Shown piece after piece: positions 25,750 to 34,273 of a stretch of 64,000 nucleotides of DNA; position 1 is the stretch's first letter, and each line of letters starts with the position of its first letter. Both the position numbers and the translations under genes were made by a program. Where the stretch lies: the NCBI RefSeq assembly GCF_023016285.1, contig NZ_CP095413.1, positions 4,295,001-4,359,000 on the forward strand, given 5' to 3'. This DNA is from Muricauda sp. SCSIO 64092 (GTDB taxonomy: Bacteria > Bacteroidota > Bacteroidia > Flavobacteriales > Flavobacteriaceae). The notes beneath the pieces were generated by a model that made no database searches, was not told the origin of the DNA, and saw only the letters and a program-made list of their open reading frames with translations.

Positions 25750-27501
25750 CTAATCCCATGAAGGCACTTGTGATAAATCCGAAATAAGCCTGTGTTTTTG
25801 ATTGGGTTTTAAATCCAGGTTATGGGATTGTGACAAAAAAATCAGGGTCTTCTTATGCTGCAGTTCCTTGAGCATATCCCGCACCAAACGTTCCATTTTG
25901 GGGTTCAGGCATTCAAAGGGTTCCTCTATGATAAGGATGGGTTTTTCGGTAAGTAGTGCACGGCAGTACATAAGTAGTTTGGTCTGGCCTAAGTTTAGAT
26001 TACATCCCAAATCCCCGATGTGGTTGTGCAGTTGTAAGCGGTCCTTAGGGTTTTCGTGTTGCTGTAAATACGCCAGCAATTTTTCCGCCTTTTTCTTACG
26101 TTCTTTATTTCGGCTATAGACCAGGGCCTCATAGACGTCCCTACCGTATAGTGGATAATCATTGGAAACCACTGCCATATTTTTCCGAATGGTTTTTTCC
26201 GAAAGTGAGGTATAGGGAATATTGTTTACGCTCAATTGTCCTTTCTCCGGGGAAATGATTTTGAGCAAAAGCTTGATGAGGGTAGATTTACCACAGCCTG
26301 AGGGGCCATATAAAAAAGTTGAGGTTTTGGGCCGGATTTCAAGATTCAGGTTGCCGAAGACCGGTTTTTCCATCGCTTCATAACGAAATTGTACATTCTC
26401 GAATCTAATGGTACGGTCCTCAAAGGACAATTCTTCAAAGGGCAGGTCATTCTCTTTGGACATCTTGAATACCCGTATCAATTTTTCGAACGAAATATTG
26501 CCCAACTTCCATACAATACTTACCCTCAGTGTTCTGCGAAGTACTGGGAGTATGGCAAGAATGAGCAGGATAATAATCAATAAAGAGCCGCCATCGATAC
26601 CATCTTGGTCAATGGATCCATGAAGTACATATACCATAATTATACCCAACAGGCCATAGGTTAAGGCAGGGATACTCGCCTGTAGCAAGGCCACTGTTCC
26701 CGCATACTTTTTTCCAATTCCATACAGTTTTTCGGAACGTTTGCGATATCTTTTGTTCTCCGGGGTGTATTTGTTGAATGCCTTTAGGCTGGAAATGGCC
26801 CGTAACCGCGTGTTTACAAAAGAGAGCATCCCCGATTTTCGATTGCGTCTTTCCAAGGACTGTTGGTACAACACTTTATTAAGGAACCACAATACTATTG
26901 TTGCCAATAGGATGAAGCCTAACATAAGCCCTGCGAGGACCACATCCATAAAGACAATTACCGAGAACACAATTCCCAAAAGCAATATATCCTGCAGAAA
27001 TCGCAATACCCCATTTTTGATATAGTTCTGTATGCTTTTCAGGTCACCGCTAAAGCGTAGTAGGTATTTTCCGATTCCTTTTTTGTCATAAATGGGCATG
27101 GCTATCTGCACTTGAGCGGCGAAAAGCCGTTCCCTTAGGGATTTGGCAAATCGTTCCCCTACCCATGCAATGCCGTAACGGTTGGCATATTCAAACAAGA
27201 ACCGGAGGCCCACCAAACCGAAAAAGAGCAGAAAGAAGCTGGTATGGTCAGTGGTGTCCATATAGGGAATAAATCCAAAGGCCTTCAACCTATGGGAAGA
27301 GAACCCAAAGGCAAATTCATAAAATCTACCAATGCTAATGGGAATCAGGATGGTAAATATATTATAGGCAAATCCAGCTAATAAGGTCATGGCCACCCAG
27401 ACCTTGTTGAAATTTATAAAGTCACCTATTAAACTCCATTTTGTAGTTTCCACACGTCGGTTTTTTGGAAAAGACCACACCATCACAAAAATATTATTCA
27501 A
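25750..27501 (-). CDS. ABC transporter (fused permease-ATPase) with atypical nucleotide-binding motifs
   Basis: 583 residues. A six-helix exporter-type membrane domain (about 30-330) is followed by a nucleotide-binding domain. Walker A is normal (GPSGCGKS). The signature is LNLGQTK instead of LSGGQ, Walker B ends in IIEEP rather than LDEP, and the H-loop region reads FLSQSHN. These departures could mean slow, regulated or lost ATP hydrolysis. There is no N-terminal C39 peptidase, so it is not a double-glycine peptide processor. It overlaps the end of the HTTM-DCC gene by eight bases, so they are translationally coupled. It is last in the nine-gene minus-strand block. Confidence 0.8.
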   Translation of the reverse strand: MNNIFVMVWSFPKNRRVETTKWSLIGDFINFNKVWVAMTLLAGFAYNIFTILIPISIGRFYEFAFGFSSHRLKAFGFIPYMDTTDHTSFFLLFFGLVGLRFLFEYANRYGIAWVGERFAKSLRERLFAAQVQIAMPIYDKKGIGKYLLRFSGDLKSIQNYIKNGVLRFLQDILLLGIVFSVIVFMDVVLAGLMLGFILLATIVLWFLNKVLYQQSLERRNRKSGMLSFVNTRLRAISSLKAFNKYTPENKRYRKRSEKLYGIGKKYAGTVALLQASIPALTYGLLGIIMVYVLHGSIDQDGIDGGSLLIIILLILAILPVLRRTLRVSIVWKLGNISFEKLIRVFKMSKENDLPFEELSFEDRTIRFENVQFRYEAMEKPVFGNLNLEIRPKTSTFLYGPSGCGKSTLIKLLLKIISPEKGQLSVNNIPYTSLSEKTIRKNMAVVSNDYPLYGRDVYEALVYSRNKERKKKAEKLLAYLQQHENPKDRLQLHNHIGDLGCNLNLGQTKLLMYCRALLTEKPILIIEEPFECLNPKMERLVRDMLKELQHKKTLIFLSQSHNLDLKPNQKHRLISDLSQVPSWD

Positions 27502-28831
27502 TAAAACGGACCTTGTCGTCCAGACCCACTAATGCACATGAATCTTGTTTCCCAAACCAAGTATAGCGGTGGCGTGCAACCACATTGTACATAGTATCCC
27601 TTATAAAACTTGGAACAAGGATAAGCACTGAAAGCAAAGGCCACATGGATTTTAGCCTTCCCAGAATCCGGAGCACGGCTTCACTTTTTCGATATAGGAT
27701 GCCATCTTCGATCAATACGAGGGAATCCATGCTGTCTTTAACGGCGAAAGGTTTAAGTAAGTCATTCGCGGTAGCTGATTGGAGGGATGCGAACCGAAAC
27801 TCCGCTTTTGTTTCGTTTTCCATGACAAAACGCACCCAACCATTACAAAGGTTACAGACCCCATCGAAAAGAATGACCGGCGATGAATTCTGGTTTGTGG
27901 ATGTTGCTGTGGCGCTTTTAGTATTATTAGCGACCTTCCTGCGGGCCTTGGTAAACAATTTTTCAGGGGCAAAAAAGGAAAGGAAGATTAATCCGGTCAT
28001 CTGGTACCGAAAGGTAATTCCCATGATAAAATAAATGCCCCAGTGCATGCCCCATGTTAAGACGGCCCAAAACCTGCCCCATCTTTTTTTGTAAAGTGCC
28101 AAGGGTGCCCCCAGCTCTACAATAAAGGTAAAAATACCCAATAGGAAAAACAGCCATGTATGTTTGTAAATCACATTGAAGAAGGGTGCGGTTTCGGCTC
28201 CTAATATGGATTTGCGTATGGCATCCACGGCAATTTGAGAACGCATGGCGCTGCCAGTGGCCCAATCCCAAGCCAAATCACCAGCAATTTTGGCCACACC
28301 GGATAGAAAATAGGAGCCAACGGTTACAGCACAGATGAGCATAATAGGCCAACCATATCGCCAATGGGCATTTTGTTTAGGAACCCCTTTTCGTCGTTGG
28401 CTCCATGCATCTACGGACCATGCATCTGCCGAAGCCACCAAGCCCACAATAAGGATATGCAGTACAAGGGCATTTCGGTTGTGGTAAATCATTGACCATG
28501 AGTTGCGATAGCTAAAGAACAGCAAGGCTAAAATGGCAAATGCCGGCCCGGTGATTCGAAACTTCCATCCAAGGATGTAACAGATGTTGAAAACGATCAA
28601 CAGGACCGAAATCCACCAAAACAGGTTTGCATGCAGGGGCTCTTGCATCCAGGATAAAAGGCCCACGGGCTCAAAGGCATCCGTATTTTGTACCATACGT
28701 TGCAGCATATTGAAACGGGACAAAAGATACCAAAGGCAAAAGCCCCCGGTGGCCATACGTATAATGGCGAGACGTTCTGGGTTTACCTGTGCAAACCAGA
28801 CATTTTTAATACTGTTCCATACCATATTCAT
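27494..28831 (-). CDS. HTTM membrane protein fused to a DCC thiol-disulfide domain
   Basis: From the start at 28831 (MVWNSIKNVW follows MN) there is a multi-pass HTTM domain, the membrane part related to vitamin K-dependent gamma-carboxylase (about residues 10-310). A C-terminal DCC-family (DUF393) domain follows, with the signature ILFDGVCNLCNGWV (two Cys) and a conserved late ARHRYTWFGK segment. The longer in-frame start at 28975 would overlap the upstream gene heavily and is rejected. HTTM plus DCC fusions suggest membrane redox chemistry. It overlaps the upstream gene's 3' end by 26 bases and the ABC gene by eight. Confidence 0.8.
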   Translation of the reverse strand: MNMVWNSIKNVWFAQVNPERLAIIRMATGGFCLWYLLSRFNMLQRMVQNTDAFEPVGLLSWMQEPLHANLFWWISVLLIVFNICYILGWKFRITGPAFAILALLFFSYRNSWSMIYHNRNALVLHILIVGLVASADAWSVDAWSQRRKGVPKQNAHWRYGWPIMLICAVTVGSYFLSGVAKIAGDLAWDWATGSAMRSQIAVDAIRKSILGAETAPFFNVIYKHTWLFFLLGIFTFIVELGAPLALYKKRWGRFWAVLTWGMHWGIYFIMGITFRYQMTGLIFLSFFAPEKLFTKARRKVANNTKSATATSTNQNSSPVILFDGVCNLCNGWVRFVMENETKAEFRFASLQSATANDLLKPFAVKDSMDSLVLIEDGILYRKSEAVLRILGRLKSMWPLLSVLILVPSFIRDTMYNVVARHRYTWFGKQDSCALVGLDDKVRFIE

Positions 28832-29288
28832 CACTATTGATTTTATAGATTGTAATTTTCCGTTCCAAGACCGGGAGGGTGTCTTTCTCAAGAAAATATC
28901 CCTCCAGGTGATAATATCCCTTGACCAGTTCCAGGGCCATAAGCCTGTCATAAAGCTGAGGTTCCTTTTTTGCAATGTTACCTGCTACTTTTTGGAGAAA
29001 GGGTAACCCCTTTTCTTTTTTTCTCGCCTTGTTGATCTGCCGTCTTACTTGATTGAATCCTCCAGTACCTGCCAATTTGTAGGGAATCCTGAAGTCTTGC
29101 CCTAAAGTATCATGCCCCACCACGTAGTAGAGGCCATAGTTTTGTGTCCTTTTTTTAGCAAACATGGGGTAGTACGATAGTGGAAAACTATCTTTGGGAT
29201 GCTTTGCCCAATTCTGTACAACGGGAGAAAGTACCAGAAGGAGTACGACTATACTGAAAACCAGGGCCTGTATCTTTGAAAAATTCAT
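28806..29288 (-). CDS. Membrane-anchored orphan protein preceding HTTM-DCC
   Basis: 160 residues. One N-terminal transmembrane anchor or uncleaved signal (SIVVLLLVLSPVVQNW) and an extracytoplasmic part rich in Lys, Gly and Tyr (SYYPMFAKKRTQNYGLYYVV). Proteins with this SYYPMF-type motif are often encoded next to HTTM proteins, which I recall without a precise family name. The 3' end overlaps the HTTM-DCC start. Likely forms a complex with it. Confidence 0.55.
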   Translation of the reverse strand: MNFSKIQALVFSIVVLLLVLSPVVQNWAKHPKDSFPLSYYPMFAKKRTQNYGLYYVVGHDTLGQDFRIPYKLAGTGGFNQVRRQINKARKKEKGLPFLQKVAGNIAKKEPQLYDRLMALELVKGYYHLEGYFLEKDTLPVLERKITIYKINSDEYGMEQY

Positions 29289-29311
29289 TGTTATTGTGTT
29301 TTAGGGGGATT

Positions 29312-30358
29312 CTAGATTACCATTTGTACCTTTTTGTCACCTAGCAATTTGCTTAAAAGTGCTCCATCGACCAATTTCTCCAAGGTCAGGACCGGAAGCT
29401 TTTCCTTCCGTTCCACTTCCCCTACCATAAGCGGACTCCCGGTAAACCGCCCCCCGAGGGCGAACAGGCGCTCAGAAAAGATTGGCGACAACATTTGAAT
29501 GCCCGTGTGCACTGCAAGACTGTCGCTGCAAGACAGGATAACATGGTCCGCAGTATCCGTAAAGGGCAGGTGGCACATTAGTTTATGGGTTTCCCTTTGA
29601 TAGAGGCCATCCGCAATTTCAATGACCACATAATCGAATTGCATTTTGGCCACTTCCTTAAGCAGTCCCTCATGGATATCGAGAATCTCATCCAGAGTGC
29701 AGAGGTAAGTAGAAGGATAGCCCATCTCCGAAAAATCGGTCACATAGTCGGCTCCACAATCCAGGCAAAGCATTTTGTCCTTGTTAAAAATTGTGCCTGT
29801 CAACTTTATATAGGCCACTTTATTTCCTGCATTTTTTAGCCCGCGGCAAAGAAAAGCCGCCGTTGTTGTCTTACCGCTGTCCATACTGGCCCCAACAGAA
29901 AGAATAGTTTTGAAAGGCCGGGATTTGAAAGGTTGGAATGGTGTGGTTTCCCTGTGATGATATATGGTATTGATTACCTTGCCGCCCGAGTCGGTAGCAT
30001 AGCCTACCAATTTTAATTTGGTTGGCCCAATATCTTCCAGTTTGTAATACATGGAGGCCACATTACCAACCACACCGCCTTTGCCCACAAGGTCATATAC
30101 TTCTTGATATGCTTCTGGCACATAGGCTTCAAATTGATTACTGGCATAGCGGTTTCCAAAAGCGGCCATAATGTGGTCCTCTTCAAATATGTAACAGTTC
30201 CTTCCTTCAAAGTCCTGAATAGCTTTAATGGACCATAATTCAAGTACTTCAAAAATGGCAACGTCCCCTGGCTTGGGTATATGGGTGGTAATAATGTCCC
30301 GATCAATTGTAAAATCGGTTACATACTTACAGCTATTTGCTTTCTTGATTATTTTCAT
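29312..30358 (-). CDS. P-loop NTPase of DUF1611/dethiobiotin-synthase-like type with extra N-terminal domain
   Basis: 348 residues. The N-terminal 150 residues form an unknown domain (IPKPGDVAIFEVLEL, then GVVGNVASMYYKLEDIGPTKL). The C-terminal half has a Walker A of the SIMIBI kind (GASMDSGKTTTA, about residue 160) and a DYVVIEIADGLYQRET segment that matches the second catalytic region of DUF1611 or BioD-like enzymes. A CLDCGADY segment provides two Cys. Such folds couple ATP to ligation or carboxylation. It lies 23 bases upstream of the small membrane-anchored gene and is clearly part of the block. Substrate unknown. Confidence 0.65.
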   Translation of the reverse strand: MKIIKKANSCKYVTDFTIDRDIITTHIPKPGDVAIFEVLELWSIKAIQDFEGRNCYIFEEDHIMAAFGNRYASNQFEAYVPEAYQEVYDLVGKGGVVGNVASMYYKLEDIGPTKLKLVGYATDSGGKVINTIYHHRETTPFQPFKSRPFKTILSVGASMDSGKTTTAAFLCRGLKNAGNKVAYIKLTGTIFNKDKMLCLDCGADYVTDFSEMGYPSTYLCTLDEILDIHEGLLKEVAKMQFDYVVIEIADGLYQRETHKLMCHLPFTDTADHVILSCSDSLAVHTGIQMLSPIFSERLFALGGRFTGSPLMVGEVERKEKLPVLTLEKLVDGALLSKLLGDKKVQMVI

Positions 30359-30385
30359 GATACTATCTATTTGTGGGGTTTATAA

Positions 30386-31159
30386 TTAGATTTTGAAACG
30401 ATAGGAGAAACTAAAACTCAATACTGAAAAGTTGTTAAACCCCCTCAGGATATCACCATCCCGGGGATCGACTACGTTGATTTGGCGAAATCTACTCCCT
30501 ATATTGAATTCGGTTTGCCTCATAAAACTCAAACTGACATTGGCACGTTTAAAAGGTCTAAACCGGACACCAATACGGATACGGTGTGCGTGCAGACCAT
30601 TGGGTGATTGGCGCACAATAACATCCCCATCCGTATCCCTATAATTCAATGGCCTGCCATTGAGGTAATAATGAAGTTCATTGGTCATATAAGGTGTAAT
30701 GTCCATGGGAAGTCCAAAATCACCTGCATTGAGCCCCAATGCGTACCGAAGGCGATATTCAAATTTACTTCGTGAAGGAAAGTGCCATTCTGCCCGAAGT
30801 TGGTTGGCAATCCTAAGTTTTCCCAGCTTAAATCGATAACGTACCCTAGGGTCAATTCTATTTCTGGCCTGCTGATCGGGATCTGCCGGATCCGAAGAAC
30901 GGATGTAACCCAATCCTACAGTGATGTTACGGTTGAACCGATAGTCAATACGGGCACTATTCTGCATCGAGGTAAGGTCCATCCGGTCATCGAAAAGATA
31001 AAGTTGACCTGCCCGAACACGCCATTCCTTGGTAATATTGGTTCGGTACGAGTGCCCTGCCCAGAATTTCATGCCTTCCTGGGCAGAAAGGGGCAAGGTC
31101 AATAGGCTCACCAAAAAAAGTAATAGTAAGGGGTTGTTTTTGGGATGTATCATTTCCAT
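30386..31159 (-). CDS. DUF2490 outer-membrane protein
   Basis: 257 residues. Signal peptide (about MEMIHPKNNPLLLLFLVSLLTLPLSA-QE), then an outer-membrane barrel with features of DUF2490: FWAGHSYRTNITKEWRVRAG, ARIDYRFNRNITVGLGY, RVRYRFKLGKLRI, LRAEWHF, and a final strand SFSYRFKI. DUF2490 proteins are unassigned barrels of Bacteroidota and Gammaproteobacteria. It lies between the CHAT gene (127 bases upstream) and the P-loop gene (27 bases downstream). Confidence 0.8.
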   Translation of the reverse strand: MEMIHPKNNPLLLLFLVSLLTLPLSAQEGMKFWAGHSYRTNITKEWRVRAGQLYLFDDRMDLTSMQNSARIDYRFNRNITVGLGYIRSSDPADPDQQARNRIDPRVRYRFKLGKLRIANQLRAEWHFPSRSKFEYRLRYALGLNAGDFGLPMDITPYMTNELHYYLNGRPLNYRDTDGDVIVRQSPNGLHAHRIRIGVRFRPFKRANVSLSFMRQTEFNIGSRFRQINVVDPRDGDILRGFNNFSVLSFSFSYRFKI

Positions 31160-31286
31160 TTTTTTTCAATTGGGGATTGTATTGTTTATTTCTATAAGGG
31201 GAAAACGCTGGAAACGTGACCAAAGAGGTGACAATTTCTAGGATCGCCAAAGCGTGACGGAGTGCCCGCGGCAGGGAATGGTGGGC

Positions 31287-34118
31287 TTACGAGGTTTTTG
31301 GGCGCTTAAAATACCGGTATAGGAAAATACCAACAACCAGGGATGATCCCATGGCCAAAGCAATCAAGTACCAAGGAAAGCGCGTGGCTGGTCCAACCTT
31401 GCCCACCAGGACAAAATTGGCCCAATAATAAGGATGCCGTTGGCTGGGTGTTACTTCTTTTAGGTAGTTCAGCTTGGCCTTCTGGAGTGCCAAATCAAAA
31501 GGAACACCTTGTTTCACATATGTTAAAAAAGAGTGGGTAATGCCCAGGGAACTGGACTCACTTGCATTCCAGAGACTGGAAAGCACATTCTGGGAGCCTG
31601 CCAGTAAAAAGGCTTTGCTCATGCCCTGTACGCCCTCTCCATTGTAAATCTTGCCATTCGCTGAATGACAGGCACTCAATAGCACCAAATCCGCCCCTAA
31701 GCGGTTTTTATAGAGATCGGGTGGGGATAGTAGAAATTCCTTCTTTGTATCATCAAAGATGATGCACGATCGGCTGGGGTCATCGGTATCGACCAGACCA
31801 TGTAGTGACAAGTGCAGAATTCGGGCATTATTGGCATTGTTGTAAAAATTCTCCAGGGATGCCCCGTCATCGAGAAATGTTTTGCCACCAAAGATTTTGG
31901 AAGCCTGTTCGACTTCTTTTTTGGAAAGTGAAAGTGGCGACAAGACCTCTTCACCAAAGAAACGCTTTCTGAACCTTAGTTTTGTGCTGAGCGAATTACT
32001 ATATGAAGCTGCAAAGCCCATATAGTCCTCTGGAGGAATTTCCCCATTATCACCTTTTCGTCCAAGAAGTTGCGTGGCATAGGCGTACGTGAACGCATAG
32101 TCCTCGATAAGATGGCCCCCACCGTTGTGCAATACCTCAAAAGATAGGGTATGCAACGAACCATCGGGAATAATGCACAGACGCTCCACATTTGTTAGCC
32201 GTGACAGTCCTTCTTCCATCAATTGCTCAAAAATGAACTGGGAATCTGTCTGTGAAAAGGGTATTTCGGGGTTGCCACATTGTTCGGTGAACCGTTCTAT
32301 GCATTTTCGGAGTTTTGGGGTAAGCGGCACCGTTGTACTGAAAAATTGGGTGGAGGAAATCCAAAAAACATAAATGGATTCCTGGGATTCAAAAAACTCC
32401 AGTACGGCCAAATCCCCCGGAAGCTTTTCCTGTATGGCCTGGATGGGGGGAACTTTCAAAAACCGATACCGTTCCCTGTAATATTTGGGTTCCCTTTCTT
32501 CCAATCGTATCAAAAAGGCATCCAGGGCATTTTGGGCCTGTAGAAATGACTGTAACAAGGAATCCCTATTGTTATCGGATGCCTCAAAAAGAAGGGATTG
32601 TTGCGCGTTCATTCTTTCACGAAGGCTACTTTCCTCTTCAAGAATGGTCTTTGAGGCCGTGGTCCGCAAGGTGTTGATGCGATTGAGCTCCTGTTGCAAG
32701 GTCAAGGCCTTGGTCCTGGCCGAGAATTGATGGGCCTGCTCCAAATAATAGGTGTCCCCTGTTAGATCGTATAGCCGCAATGCATCTTGTATGGCCTTGC
32801 CATAATATTGGAACCGAACATCCAGAAATTCAAGTTTCGATTGCTCAAATTGAAGGGAGAGCAATCCTTTTTTGATCACCGAATCAATTTTATGTTGTAC
32901 GTCCAAGGAATGTTGGAGCCACTCCAAATCTCCTCCCTTCTTATACTTTTGTTCGAAAATACGGGTCTTTAGCTCCATTAGGCGGATCAAGGTATTCTGG
33001 TTCTTGATCTCTATATTGCTTACGGTAGGGACCGTTCTTTGATCAAGCTTTGTATTCGGTGCCACCATACGAAAACCCTTTGCCAACTGTTCGTTTGCCC
33101 TGTAGAACGCTCCTTGCTTTAGATATAGCTCGGCAAAATTTTCATAGGTAAGGGCAATCATTTCCAATCCGCTACCTTTTTGATAAAACTGTTTCCGTAT
33201 ATATAGGACTTCATGCATTATATCCTCGGCTTGCTTGAATTCCTTTTTTTCCATATGTAAAAAGGCCAGTACTTCAAGACCAATGGCATAATATTGTGGA
33301 CTGCCCTGCCGGTCAATAAGGCTTAATGCCCTTTTGGCCAGGGTTTCGGCACGGTCATATTTCTTTTGTTCAAAAGCAATCTTGGCCGCATTCAGATATA
33401 CTGGAACCACATCTTGTGTTGCCATTAAATCTGGTTTGGTCTTAACGAGTTCCAAGGCTTGTCCAACATATTCGGATGCTCGATTATAATCCTTAAAGTC
33501 CAAGTGTAGAGTTACGGTACTGTTCAAGGCGTTGAATTTCCGCGGGATGTCATTTTCCTGTTCGAAGAGATTGATGGCATTGGAAAAGTAGAGTTGGGCC
33601 CTGAATAAGTCGTTGATGGATTCATAGAAGAGTCCAATTCCATGATACTTTAACCCCAACTGATGCGGTGGATAATCTTCAGTATTTTCAAAAATGTTTA
33701 ACGCTTGATCAAGGTAGCCCTTTGCTTCTTCGGTATTCCCCAGATATTGATGGCAAATACCTAAATTATAAATCGTATTGGCCTTTTCACTAATGGGCAC
33801 TTTTGAACAGTTCTCCCACAGGGGAAGTACCTTGTCGCCAAAATAGTCAATGGCCTCGGCCTCCCGGTAGGCCAAATAATAGGAAAGCCCTATTTTATGG
33901 TAAATCCGGCCTTTATCGTAACAATCCAATCTCTGGAATACATCGGCTCTCTCAAGTTGATCAATCAACCTAAAATTGGCCTCGTAGTCTTCTGTTTCAA
34001 TATTGGAATTGATTTGACTGTAGGTCTTGTCAAAATATTCATTACCAAAAACAAAGTGGTTTAGGAAGCAACATAAAATAAAAAGCCGTATGCCTTGTAG
34101 CTTGATCAATGTGGGCAA
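31287..34118 (-). CDS. TPR-CHAT protein (caspase-like protease), membrane-anchored
   Basis: 943 residues. N-terminal signal (LFILCCFLNHFVFG), about eight TPR-like repeats (residues about 60-400), a helical linker, and a CHAT protease domain from about residue 590 with the catalytic dyad His773 (HLSLHGLVD) and Cys817 (VLLSACHSANG). A C-terminal transmembrane helix (about 919-937) with basic tail follows. CHAT proteins are caspase-related peptidases. Placed after a sigma factor, a TPR membrane protein and a subtilisin, this one may be a periplasmic sensor-protease. Topology predicts the protease outside the cytoplasm, unlike the cytoplasmic CHAT effectors of type III-E CRISPR or gasdermin systems. 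Confidence 0.88.
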   Translation of the reverse strand: MPTLIKLQGIRLFILCCFLNHFVFGNEYFDKTYSQINSNIETEDYEANFRLIDQLERADVFQRLDCYDKGRIYHKIGLSYYLAYREAEAIDYFGDKVLPLWENCSKVPISEKANTIYNLGICHQYLGNTEEAKGYLDQALNIFENTEDYPPHQLGLKYHGIGLFYESINDLFRAQLYFSNAINLFEQENDIPRKFNALNSTVTLHLDFKDYNRASEYVGQALELVKTKPDLMATQDVVPVYLNAAKIAFEQKKYDRAETLAKRALSLIDRQGSPQYYAIGLEVLAFLHMEKKEFKQAEDIMHEVLYIRKQFYQKGSGLEMIALTYENFAELYLKQGAFYRANEQLAKGFRMVAPNTKLDQRTVPTVSNIEIKNQNTLIRLMELKTRIFEQKYKKGGDLEWLQHSLDVQHKIDSVIKKGLLSLQFEQSKLEFLDVRFQYYGKAIQDALRLYDLTGDTYYLEQAHQFSARTKALTLQQELNRINTLRTTASKTILEEESSLRERMNAQQSLLFEASDNNRDSLLQSFLQAQNALDAFLIRLEEREPKYYRERYRFLKVPPIQAIQEKLPGDLAVLEFFESQESIYVFWISSTQFFSTTVPLTPKLRKCIERFTEQCGNPEIPFSQTDSQFIFEQLMEEGLSRLTNVERLCIIPDGSLHTLSFEVLHNGGGHLIEDYAFTYAYATQLLGRKGDNGEIPPEDYMGFAASYSNSLSTKLRFRKRFFGEEVLSPLSLSKKEVEQASKIFGGKTFLDDGASLENFYNNANNARILHLSLHGLVDTDDPSRSCIIFDDTKKEFLLSPPDLYKNRLGADLVLLSACHSANGKIYNGEGVQGMSKAFLLAGSQNVLSSLWNASESSSLGITHSFLTYVKQGVPFDLALQKAKLNYLKEVTPSQRHPYYWANFVLVGKVGPATRFPWYLIALAMGSSLVVGIFLYRYFKRPKTS

Positions 34119-34273
34119 ACATTAGACGGGGCGTATCCCAATTCGAAACCAGTACCAAAGTAACGAATTTAAACACGACCCGTTCAACCTTTTTGCACAA
34201 TACCCTTATAAGCAATCAAAAAATAGTCTTTAGTTTACATTTGCAGCCATACTTTCCTACACCATGACTATGG

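Noticed and set aside
25750..27501. ABC transporter as exporter of the double-glycine peptides
   Set aside because: It lacks an N-terminal C39 peptidase domain and is encoded in a different operon about 10 kb away.
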